Below, one piece after another: positions 1-7,640 of a stretch of 27,957 bases of DNA. Source of the DNA: an uncultured Collinsella sp. (lineage in GTDB: Bacteria; Actinomycetota; Coriobacteriia; Coriobacteriales; Coriobacteriaceae); contig CAKTUC010000012.1 of assembly GCA_934617135.1 (NCBI GenBank), positions 1 through 27,957 of the forward strand, written 5' to 3'. Below the pieces are notes generated by a model. That model was not told the DNA's origin. It searched no databases and saw only the letters and a list, made by a program, of their open reading frames with translations. Both the position numbers and the translations under genes were made by a program. Position 1 is the stretch's first letter; every line of letters begins with the position of its first letter.

Positions 1-155
1 CAGAACGAGACATAGGCACCGACCATGATGACGTCGCCGTGAGCGAAGTTCAGCATCTTGGCGATACCGTAGACCATGGTGTAGCCCAACGCGATGATGG
101 CGTAGACGCTGCCCATGGACAGGCCGTTGACCAGGTATTGGATAAAGACCGTCAT
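1..155 (-). CDS. livH: Branched-chain amino-acid ABC transporter permease LivH (N-terminal fragment)
   Basis: The first 51 codons of an inner-membrane permease run off the left edge. The product begins MTVFIQYLVNGLSMGSVYAI and continues with a GYTMVYGIAKMLNFAHGD segment, which is characteristic of LivH-type permeases that move leucine, isoleucine, valine or related substrates with a periplasmic-type binding lipoprotein. The ATG lies at 153-155 and is preceded on the minus strand by a GGGGGA Shine-Dalgarno site. It follows the two livK genes in the same direction, so livM, livG and livF would be expected further left, outside the window. The family call is firm; the substrate is inferred from family and neighbours. 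Confidence 0.9.
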   Translation of the reverse strand, partial: MTVFIQYLVNGLSMGSVYAIIALGYTMVYGIAKMLNFAHGDVIMVGAYVSF

Positions 156-202
156 GTTCCACATCCCCCTTTCGAATAGGTTTCCAGTTGATGTACGAAA
201 CA

Positions 203-263
203 GGGACGTTACACTGTCCCTAGATACCAAGCAAGCAGGGAAGGCCAAAACCTCCCCTGCTTG
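203..263 (-). promoter_or_regulatory. Stem-loops between livK and livH
   Basis: The 139-bp gap between livK and livH holds two inverted repeats: CAAGCAGGG (232-240) with CCCTGCTTG (255-263), and GGGAC (203-207) with GTCCC (216-220). No T-run follows on the minus strand, so a full terminator is unlikely. Stem-loops at this place commonly let the binding-protein mRNA outlast the permease mRNA; that role is inference here. Confidence 0.4.
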
Positions 264-294
264 GGATCAAAACCGCTCAATGTAAGGCGGTCTA

Positions 295-1482
295 TTAGGC
301 CTGTACGTACTTGCCGTCGGTGATAACGTACGCCGTGGGGTCCTTCTGGACCTGGCCCTTATCGTTCCAGGTGAGTTTGCCGGTCAGACCGTCAACGGTG
401 ATCTTGAGCATAGCCTCGGGCAGCTTCTCGGCGACCTCGGTGGGGTCGGCGTCGACGCCCAGACCGGCCTCCTTGAGAGCCTCGACCACAGCATGCACGC
501 CGTCGTAGGCGTCGGCGGCAAACTGGTCGGGGGTATCGCCGTACTTATCCTTGTAAGCGTTGACGAAGTCGGCGTTCTTCTCGTCGTCGGCGGAGAACGG
601 GGTCATGAGCAGCAGCCCCTCGGCAAGGGAGGTGTCGAAGCCCTCCACGCCCAAGATGCCGTCCATGCCGTCGCAGCCCATCATCTTGACGTCGTAGCCC
701 ATGTCCTTAGCGTTCTTGAGCAGGACGGACGCCGGCGTGTAATAGATCGGCGCGAAGATCATGGTGGCGCCGGCCTGCTTGGCCTTGGTCAGCTGGTTGG
801 TAAAGCTCGTGGAGGAGTCGTCCTTAAAGGTCTCCTCGTCGACGATCTCGAGCTTGGACTCAGCGGCCTGGGCCTTAAAGGCATCGGCAATACCCGAAGA
901 ATAGGCATCGCCAGAGTTATAGAAGAGCACGAACTTCTCGTCCGCATACTTCTCGGCCAGGAACTTGGCAGCGTTGACGCCCTGGTTGGGGTCGGTGAAG
1001 CAAACCTGGAAGACGCAATCCTTGCCCTTGGTGACGTCCTCGGAAGACGCGGACGGGGTGATCATGAACGTCTCGGGGTCCTTGCCGCACTCGGCTGCAA
1101 CGGCAACCGATGCGCCCGTGGTGGTCGGGCCGACGAGGGCCTGCATACCCCAGTCAAGAAGATTATTAAAGGCGTTGACGGCCTTCTCGCCGTCGGCCTG
1201 ATCGTCCTCGGCCTTGCTGGCAAGCGGAAGCTCCTTGGTGGAGAAATCCTTGCAGCCAAGCTCAACGGCCTGAGTAACGGACTTGCCATAGGAGGCATTT
1301 GCACCGGTCAGCGGGCCGATGGTACCGATCTTAAACGAAGCGTCGCTCGAAGCGGAACCGCTATCGCCGCCGTTGGAGGAGCAGCCAGCTAGAATAGACA
1401 TCGCCCCCAGACCTGCTGCGCTCGCGATAACGCTCCTGCGATTCATAACAGGGTTCAATGACTTACCGGTGAGGCTCGACAT
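295..1482 (-). CDS. livK: Branched-chain amino-acid ABC transporter substrate-binding lipoprotein, paralogue 1
   Basis: This 395-residue extracellular binding protein of the LivK/LivJ (periplasmic-binding type I) family captures a branched-chain amino acid or similar ligand and delivers it to the LivHM permease. Residues 14-34 combine a twin-arginine motif (NRRSVIA) with a lipobox ending LAGC, so Cys34 is the likely lipidated residue of a Tat-exported lipoprotein. The mature part starts FKIGTIGPLTGANASYG, typical of the family. The start is set by a GAGGAG Shine-Dalgarno site six bases before the ATG; Met13 has no ribosome site. It is clearly homologous along its whole length to the protein at 1754-2920, and near-identical around residues 235-340. 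The exact ligand cannot be read from the sequence. Confidence 0.92.
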   Translation of the reverse strand: MSSLTGKSLNPVMNRRSVIASAAGLGAMSILAGCSSNGGDSGSASSDASFKIGTIGPLTGANASYGKSVTQAVELGCKDFSTKELPLASKAEDDQADGEKAVNAFNNLLDWGMQALVGPTTTGASVAVAAECGKDPETFMITPSASSEDVTKGKDCVFQVCFTDPNQGVNAAKFLAEKYADEKFVLFYNSGDAYSSGIADAFKAQAAESKLEIVDEETFKDDSSTSFTNQLTKAKQAGATMIFAPIYYTPASVLLKNAKDMGYDVKMMGCDGMDGILGVEGFDTSLAEGLLLMTPFSADDEKNADFVNAYKDKYGDTPDQFAADAYDGVHAVVEALKEAGLGVDADPTEVAEKLPEAMLKITVDGLTGKLTWNDKGQVQKDPTAYVITDGKYVQA

Positions 1483-1503
1483 GCGGCTCTCCTCTCAAAT
1501 CTC

Positions 1504-1549
1504 GTCGGGTTTCGATTACCCGACAGGCCATCCTTCGCCGTGTTCGGCG
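1504..1549 (-). promoter_or_regulatory. Two hairpins in the livK (paralogue 1) leader
   Basis: Just upstream of the livK ribosome site are two perfect inverted repeats: GTCGGGT (1504-1510) with ACCCGAC (1518-1524), loop 7, and CGCCG (1536-1540) with CGGCG (1545-1549), loop 4. The leader further upstream (about 1560-1700) is unusually A/T-rich and probably holds the promoter, but I cannot point to a clear -10/-35 pair. The hairpins could protect the 5' end or attenuate transcription. Confidence 0.4.
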
Positions 1550-1753
1550 TTCGCAAAATAGTAGACGCTTTAGTTAAGAAAAGTGGCGATTATTTCAACT
1601 TTTCTTTGGCCTCAGATTTTTATCCATATTTCTGCGTATTTTTACCGCTTTATGCAGGTCTGCCACTTTATTGTGTAAAAGTAATGTTTCCATTCTGTTA
1701 CAAGCGTCCTCGCCCTGATTAAAAGAGTCTCACCGGTTGCGTTTTATACGCTC

Positions 1754-2920
1754 TTAGGCGGCGATGTACTTGCCGTCCTGAATCACATAGGCCGTAGCAG
1801 GTTTCTCGACCTGGCCCTCGTCGTTCCAGGTAAGCTCGCCGGTCAGGCCATCAATCTTGATCTTGCGCATGGCCTTGGCAAGGTCGGCGGCAATGTCGGC
1901 ACCGTCTGCCGTCGTGTCGATGCCGGCCTTGTCGATAGCCTCGGCGATCGCATGGACACAGTCGTAGGCGTCGGCGGCAAACTGGTTAGGAGTCTCGTCG
2001 TACTCCTCCTTGTATGCCTTGACGAAGTCGGCGTTCTTCTCGTCGTCGGCGGAGAACGGCGTCATGAGCAGCACGCCCTCGGCAAGGGAGGTATCGAAGC
2101 CCTCAACGGAGAGCAGACCGTCCATGCCGTCGGTGCCCATGAGGGTCATGTCGTAGCCCATGTCCTTGGCGTTCTTGAGTAGGACGGACGCCGGCGTGTA
2201 ATAGATCGGGGCAAAGATAAGCGTGGCGCCGGCCTCCTTGGCCTTGGTGAGCTGGTTGGTAAAGCTCGTAGAAGAGTCGTCCTTAAAGGTCTCGGTATCG
2301 ACGATGTCGAGCTTGGATGCCTTGGCCTGCTCGGCAAAGGCGTCGGCAACGCCCGAGCTGTACGTATCGCCGGAGTTATAGAACAGGGCGATCTTGGCGT
2401 CCGCATACTTCTCGGCCAAGAACTTCGCGGCGCTGGCGCCCATGGTGGGGTCGGTGAAGCAAACCTGAAAGATCGTGGTCTTATCCTTGGTCACGTCGAG
2501 CGACGAGGCCGAAGGCGTGACCATGAGCATATCGTCGGCAATCTCGCCCGAGACGGCGACGGCAGCACCGGTGGTGACGGGGCCGACGAGCGCCTGCATG
2601 CCCCAGTCGCACAGGGTATTGAAGGCGTTGATGGCCTTCTCGCCGTCGGCGACGTCGTCCTCGGACTTAAGCGAGAGCTTGAGGTCCTTGGTCGAGAAGT
2701 CCTTGACGGCGAGCTTGGCACCCTTCTCGACCGAGACGCCATAGGTGGCCGCGGCACCGGTCAGAGGGCCGATGACACCGATCTTGAATGCGCCGTCTTC
2801 ATCGGCGGAGCCGCCATCCGAGCCACCCGACGAACAACCGGCAAGCGCGACGGTGCTACCGAGCGCGGCGGCGCCGGCGAGGAAGTTCCTACGGCTGAGC
2901 GTGCTGTTGATGTTGAACAT
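1754..2920 (-). CDS. livK: Branched-chain amino-acid ABC transporter substrate-binding lipoprotein, paralogue 2
   Basis: A second LivK-type binding protein, 388 residues. I place the start at the ATG at 2918-2920 because AAGGGGGA stands just upstream and the signal then has normal length; an in-frame extension to 2986 has no such site and lacks signal character. The N-terminus carries SRRNFLAG (residues 9-16), a near-consensus twin-arginine motif, followed by a lipobox ending LAGC with Cys29 as lipidation site. The mature domain begins FKIGVIGPLTG. It lies 271 bp upstream of its paralogue in the same direction, so this is a tandem duplication feeding one transporter, perhaps with two ligand preferences. 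No clear terminator separates the two genes. Confidence 0.92.
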   Translation of the reverse strand: MFNINSTLSRRNFLAGAAALGSTVALAGCSSGGSDGGSADEDGAFKIGVIGPLTGAAATYGVSVEKGAKLAVKDFSTKDLKLSLKSEDDVADGEKAINAFNTLCDWGMQALVGPVTTGAAVAVSGEIADDMLMVTPSASSLDVTKDKTTIFQVCFTDPTMGASAAKFLAEKYADAKIALFYNSGDTYSSGVADAFAEQAKASKLDIVDTETFKDDSSTSFTNQLTKAKEAGATLIFAPIYYTPASVLLKNAKDMGYDMTLMGTDGMDGLLSVEGFDTSLAEGVLLMTPFSADDEKNADFVKAYKEEYDETPNQFAADAYDCVHAIAEAIDKAGIDTTADGADIAADLAKAMRKIKIDGLTGELTWNDEGQVEKPATAYVIQDGKYIAA

Positions 2921-3110
2921 GGTGTCCCCCTTTTCGCTGGCCGCGGTGCGGCCGTCTTGCGGTACAGGGCAAACCTTATGGTTCAAACGTTGACAGTTTG
3001 TTACGGAACTTCGTTTGTAGCGAGCGTGTTTCCAATGTTTCCGCAGCGTTTCGGGGGTAGCGTTTTGTGCGGCTCCTGTTGCCTGGCAAGCACGCGCCCT
3101 CGGTTCACGC

Positions 3111-3116
3111 TAGAAT
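3111..3116 (+). promoter_or_regulatory. Candidate -10 box of hom
   Basis: TAGAAT matches five of six bases of the -10 consensus and would start transcription about 45 bases before the hom ATG. No convincing -35 box stands at 16-18 bp, which is common in Actinobacteria. Confidence 0.4.
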
Positions 3117-3169
3117 GCATTCAACCTTAACTGGTCAATCATCCATACAGATGCACGAAGGAGCTATCT

Positions 3170-4513
3170 ATGAGCGAACCCCTGCGCACCGTGAACGTCG
3201 GCCTGATCGGTCTGGGAACCGTCGGCGGCGGCGTGGCCCGCTTGATCAAGAGCCACCACGATGAGTACCTGGCCGCCTACGGCATCGACCTTAAGCTGAC
3301 CCGCGCCTGCGCGCTTGCCTGGGAGCAGGCCGAAGCCGCCGGTATTGAGCGCGAGGCCTTTACAAGCGACTGGCATGACGTCGTCACCGACCCCGCCGTC
3401 GACATCGTCGTCGAGCTGATCGGCGGCGAGCACCCCGCGACCGAAATCTTCACCACAGCCTTTGAGAACGGCAAGCATGTCGTCTCCGCCAACAAGGCAC
3501 TGCTCGGCCGTCATGTCGAGACGCTTGCCGAGAAGGCGCGTGAGTGCGGCGTGCAGATCAAGTGCGAGGCCAGCTGCGGCGGCGGTATCCCCATCGTCAG
3601 CACGCTCGAGCACGACCTGGTGGGCAACAAGATCCTGACCATCGCCGGCATCCTCAACGGCACCACCAACTACATCCTGTCGCGCATGGACGCCGAGGGC
3701 GCCGATTACGCTGACGTGCTCGCCGACGCCCAGGCCAAGGGCTACGCCGAGGCTGATCCGTCCGCCGACGTCGACGGCTTCGACGCCGCCAGCAAAACGG
3801 CCATCCTCGCCTCCATCGGCTTTGGCACCCGCGTTACCACCGACGATGTCTACCAGCAGGGCATCCGTACCATCGGCGCCGAGGACATCGCCCAAGCCCG
3901 CGAGCTCGGCTACACCATTAAGCTGCTGGGCATCGCCCGCAACACCGATGCCGGTGTCGACGTCCGCGTGCACCCCACGCTGATCCCCGCCGACCACATG
4001 CTCGCCAAGGTCAACGGCGCCATGAACGCCGTCTACGTGGTGGGCGACGCCGTGGGCGAGACAATGTTCTATGGTGCCGGCGCAGGCTCCTTCCCCACCG
4101 CGAGCGCCGTCGTGGGCGATATCCTGTCGCTGTCCGAGCAGATCAGCCGCGGCGTGGCACCGCTGCCCGAGATCGAGCCCTACGGTCACAATCTTGCCTT
4201 TAAGCCCATGGACGAGCTCCAGACCAAGTACTATGTGCGCCTGAAGGTTGCCGACCGTGTGGGCGCCCTGTCCGAGACGGTCGATATCTTCGCCAAGCAC
4301 AACATCTCGATCTCGCTCATCAATCAGGTCGAGGATGGCAAGTCGGGCGTCATCGACACCTGCTCGGTCATCTTCCTGACGCACCGCGCGCTCGAGAAGG
4401 ACGTCCAGGCTGCCGCCACCGAGCTTGCAGGCGTCGACTGCGTGGCCGAGGTCGCCAACGTCCTGCGCATCGAGGACGTCGAGGCCTGGACCGAAGGCGT
4501 TATGGCCAACTAA
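3170..4513 (+). CDS. hom: Homoserine dehydrogenase
   Basis: The enzyme reduces aspartate-4-semialdehyde to homoserine with NAD(P)H, the branch point to threonine and methionine. The 447 residues have the full three-part layout: Rossmann domain with GLIGLGTVGGG (G14, G16, G19), then SANKALL with Lys109, a catalytic domain with ILNGTTNYIL (161-170) and DGFDAASK, where Asp205 and Lys209 match the catalytic pair, and a C-terminal ACT domain from about residue 353 to 430, usually the site of threonine feedback. The ATG follows AAGGAG at good spacing. It stands alone: thrB, thrC and aspartokinase are not beside it. It is divergent from the liv locus and ends in a strong terminator. Confidence 0.97.
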   Translation: MSEPLRTVNVGLIGLGTVGGGVARLIKSHHDEYLAAYGIDLKLTRACALAWEQAEAAGIEREAFTSDWHDVVTDPAVDIVVELIGGEHPATEIFTTAFENGKHVVSANKALLGRHVETLAEKARECGVQIKCEASCGGGIPIVSTLEHDLVGNKILTIAGILNGTTNYILSRMDAEGADYADVLADAQAKGYAEADPSADVDGFDAASKTAILASIGFGTRVTTDDVYQQGIRTIGAEDIAQARELGYTIKLLGIARNTDAGVDVRVHPTLIPADHMLAKVNGAMNAVYVVGDAVGETMFYGAGAGSFPTASAVVGDILSLSEQISRGVAPLPEIEPYGHNLAFKPMDELQTKYYVRLKVADRVGALSETVDIFAKHNISISLINQVEDGKSGVIDTCSVIFLTHRALEKDVQAAATELAGVDCVAEVANVLRIEDVEAWTEGVMAN

Positions 4514-4545
4514 TCCGGTCTTCGGTATACGGCATATATGTTGAG

Positions 4546-4583
4546 GGGCTCCCGTCCGGTCTTGGACGGGAGCCCTTTTGTTT
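4546..4583 (+). terminator. Rho-independent terminator of hom
   Basis: A perfect 12-bp stem, GGGCTCCCGTCC (4546-4557) with GGACGGGAGCCC (4564-4575), has a 6-base loop and is followed by TTTTGTTT. It starts 33 bases after the hom stop codon. Confidence 0.95.
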
Positions 4584-4735
4584 GCTCTCGGGGTACATTG
4601 GCGTGGTTTACGTTTGAACAACTCGACCGCTCATTGACAACCGGGGGTACCGTTCACCGATAAGCGAACGTGCTCGTTTTGGGCCGCCACTATGCTGTGC
4701 TGCGTATGTCCACACCCCCGAAGAATGGAGGCACC

Positions 4736-5485
<750 letters not shown>

Positions 5486-5529
5486 AGGTCGAAAGTTTCG
5501 GCTTCGAACCTCAACAGAGTTCAACGCAA

Positions 5530-5572
5530 AAGGCGCGCTGCCTGCATCAACCGCAGGCAGCGCGCCTTCTTC
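5530..5572. terminator. Bidirectional rho-independent terminator
   Basis: A perfect 16-bp stem, AAGGCGCGCTGCCTGC (5530-5545) with GCAGGCAGCGCGCCTT (5553-5568), loop of 7, follows the SDR stop codon by 44 bases. CTTCT trails on the plus strand and CCTTTTGC on the minus strand, so it can end both converging transcripts (SDR and antiporter). Confidence 0.88.
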
Positions 5573-5580
5573 TAATTGAA

Positions 5581-5862
5581 CGGGAAACTGCGTCCCAGTA
5601 TTCCGCCCCAGAGTAGGACGCCGTCCCCCCAGAGCCCTCTTTGGGAAAGCATATCCCGTTTTGGACGCCGATTCTGGAATGCAGATTCCCAAAGGGGCCT
5701 GTTTGGGAAACAGTATCCCGTTCTGAGCGTCTATTCTGGGATGCAGTTTCCCAAAGGGCCTTGTTCCGGAAAGCGTGTCCCATTCTGAGCCTTCGAACTG
5801 GGACGCACTTTCCCAACGGAGGTCGATGCGGAAACCGCATCCCGTTTCGAGCCTGCCCTTCA
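5581..5862. repeat. Array of five degenerate 61-63-bp units with nested hairpins
   Basis: GGAAA marks recur at 5583, 5644, 5705, 5768 and 5830, giving periods of 61, 61, 63 and 62. Most units fold on themselves. In unit 3, TTTGGGAAAC (5702-5711) pairs with GTTTCCCAAA (5746-5755), then a symmetric 3-base internal loop, then ATCCC (5715-5719) with GGGAT (5738-5742). Unit 2 pairs CTTTGGGAA (5639-5647) with TTCCCAAAG (5686-5694). Unit 4 pairs GGAAAG with CTTTCC and inside it GTCCCA with TGGGAC. Unit 1 keeps GCGTCC (5590-5595) with GGACGC (5616-5621). The last unit is cut short and holds GATGCGG-aaa-CCGCATC. Periods that are not multiples of three argue against coding. The array fills the gap between two converging genes. 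Confidence 0.8.
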
Positions 5863-5893
5863 AGCTGGAGAGCCGCCCTCACGCCGGCATCGG

Positions 5894-7456
5894 CTACTTG
5901 CCGTCGTCGTCCTCGGCTTCTTCTCGTGCGTAGAGCTCCAGCATGCGGCGGCGGTATTCGTGCACGGCGAGCTTGGCGCGCTCAAGGCGACGGCGCTCGC
6001 GCGGGGTGAGCTTGGACGGGTCGATCTCGTCGCCATAGGTCTTCTCGGCCAGCAAATGGGCGGCGTCCACGATACGGGCATCGATATGCCCGCTTGCCGC
6101 CTCGGCCGAGAGGCTGTCAGCAATGGAATCAAGGGTAGGCATGCCGTCGAGCGTGCGACCATGGCCATGCGAGGTCAGCAGCTCGTGCTCGCGTGCGAGC
6201 AGGCTCGCCAGGTCGTGATGGGCGCGCAGAATATCGAACGCATCGGAAGGATGCTCGGCAACTTCTGCCACGGCGGCAACCGGCGCGGCGTCGACCACGC
6301 GATAGAAGAGCTGAGCGAGCAGCGGCATCAAAAACACCGTGATGGCACCGGCGGCAACCATGATCGAGGCAATGTCTTGCGAAAGCGCTCCGGCGTTGAC
6401 GGCCACGCTCGTCACGGCAACGATGATCGGCAGCGCCGTGGTGCAGTACAGGGCCACGGTAATGCGGCCATACGCCGAGACATCGCGCGTCTCGGGACAG
6501 ATGCTCATAGAGATAAGAATGGGCACGGCGCGGATGATGAGCAGCGCCACGATAAAGCCCACGAGCAGCCCGGGGCGCGATGCGACGGCCGTCAGGTCGA
6601 TCTTTGCGCCCGATACGGTAAAGAACACGGGGATCAAAAAGCCGTAGGCCAGTCCATCGAGCTTAGTCTCGAGCGTGTGATTGCCCTCGGGGATGATATA
6701 GCGCAGGACAAAGCCAGCGGCAAAGGAACCCAGCACGATATCGAGATCGAAGATGGCCGAGAACGCCACGAGCGTGACCAGGATGAGCACCGTCAGGCGC
6801 ACGAAGGTCTGTGACGTGGTGTCGGCGCGCTCCTCGACAAACGCAAAGAAACGGCTGCCGACGCGCTTGGAGCGGCTCGGAACCACGGCCAGCAAAACGC
6901 AGACCACCGCAAACAGGCCCAAGATCACGAGTGTCTGAATGTCGGTGCGCGCAGACAGCAGCACCGACATGGCAAGCACGGGTCCGAGCTCGCCCCAGGT
7001 GCCGTACGCGAGGATCGAATCGCCCACACGCGTGCCGGTAAGCGAGCGCTCGCGCATAATGGGCACGAGCGTGCCGAGCGCCGTCGAAGTAAGCGCGAGC
7101 GTCACGGCGATACCGTCGAAGTGACTGACCGAGAACCACGGCGTAAAGCGCACGGCAAGCCAGGCGATGCCAAACGTGACAACCCACGTCGCCAAGCCAT
7201 AGCGCCCCTCCACACCCGTAATGTTCTTAGGGTCGATCTCAAAGCCGGCGAGCAGGAACAAAAAGGCCAAGCCGAGCTCGGACACGAGCGAGACCTCGGC
7301 GTCCACATGAATGATGCCGAGCATATGAGGGCCCAGCACCGCGCCGAACACGAGCAAAAAGACCGTCTCGGGTACGGGCTTTCCGGGAATCGCCGAGGCG
7401 ATAAAGGGGCTCGCAAAGGCCACGAGCGCAATGATGGCGAGCGAAACGAATGCCAT
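5894..7456 (-). CDS. Cation/proton antiporter (CPA2 family, KefB/NapA type)
   Basis: A 520-residue integral membrane protein that exchanges Na+ or K+ for protons. About the first 375 residues are a series of hydrophobic helices with family features such as FGAVLGPHMLG near residue 38, SELGLAFLFLLAGFEID near 60 and a TLALTSTALGTLVPI segment. The last ~130 residues are hydrophilic and charged, with a basic and then acidic tail (RERRRLERAK ... EEAEDDDGK), and carry no recognisable RCK/TrkA domain, so gating is unknown. The ATG is preceded by a modest AAAGG. It converges with the SDR gene and is divergent from purL. The ion cannot be told from sequence alone. Confidence 0.9.
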   Translation of the reverse strand: MAFVSLAIIALVAFASPFIASAIPGKPVPETVFLLVFGAVLGPHMLGIIHVDAEVSLVSELGLAFLFLLAGFEIDPKNITGVEGRYGLATWVVTFGIAWLAVRFTPWFSVSHFDGIAVTLALTSTALGTLVPIMRERSLTGTRVGDSILAYGTWGELGPVLAMSVLLSARTDIQTLVILGLFAVVCVLLAVVPSRSKRVGSRFFAFVEERADTTSQTFVRLTVLILVTLVAFSAIFDLDIVLGSFAAGFVLRYIIPEGNHTLETKLDGLAYGFLIPVFFTVSGAKIDLTAVASRPGLLVGFIVALLIIRAVPILISMSICPETRDVSAYGRITVALYCTTALPIIVAVTSVAVNAGALSQDIASIMVAAGAITVFLMPLLAQLFYRVVDAAPVAAVAEVAEHPSDAFDILRAHHDLASLLAREHELLTSHGHGRTLDGMPTLDSIADSLSAEAASGHIDARIVDAAHLLAEKTYGDEIDPSKLTPRERRRLERAKLAVHEYRRRMLELYAREEAEDDDGK

Positions 7457-7483
7457 GTGATGCCTTTCTCTTGTTTGCGCTTC

Positions 7484-7492
7484 ACTGTAGCA
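7484..7492 (-). promoter_or_regulatory. Candidate extended -10 of the antiporter gene
   Basis: On the minus strand TGC-TACAGT (7492 to 7484) fits an extended -10 element, about 28 bases before the antiporter ATG. There is no evident -35 box. Confidence 0.3.
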
Positions 7493-7525
7493 CCCTCGCC
7501 GTCCTCAACGCGCCGCGAGCTGTCG

Positions 7526-7531
7526 TATCAT
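7526..7531 (+). promoter_or_regulatory. Candidate -10 box of purL
   Basis: TATCAT (five of six consensus bases) would start transcription near 7538, giving a leader of about 100 bases. An in-frame GTG at 7533 lies on this promoter and has no ribosome site, which supports the start at 7641. Confidence 0.35.
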
Positions 7532-7640
7532 AGTGAGGTTTACAAACATGTGGCTCAAGGCGACCGCGAGGCTTGCCCCGCAAACCGACCGCTGCCGCAT
7601 ACCGTACCGTACGCCCAACCGATCAGGAAGGCAGGAACCA

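Noticed and set aside
493..1392. 299-residue plus-strand frame opposite livK
   Set aside because: Shadow of the livK gene; Gly/Val/Leu-rich without motifs.
3164..4621. 485-residue open frame on the minus strand opposite hom
   Set aside because: Its frame mirrors the G/C-rich third positions of hom; the product is a Gly/Asp/Ala/Val-rich shadow with no domain, and hom is unmistakable.
4634..4639. TTGACA as -35 of the SDR gene
   Set aside because: Perfect -35 hexamer, but no acceptable -10 at 16-18 bp (only GATAAG at 19), so I did not list a promoter.
5581..5862. CRISPR array
   Set aside because: The whole unit is repeated and diverged; there are no identical short repeats separated by unique spacers, and no cas genes.
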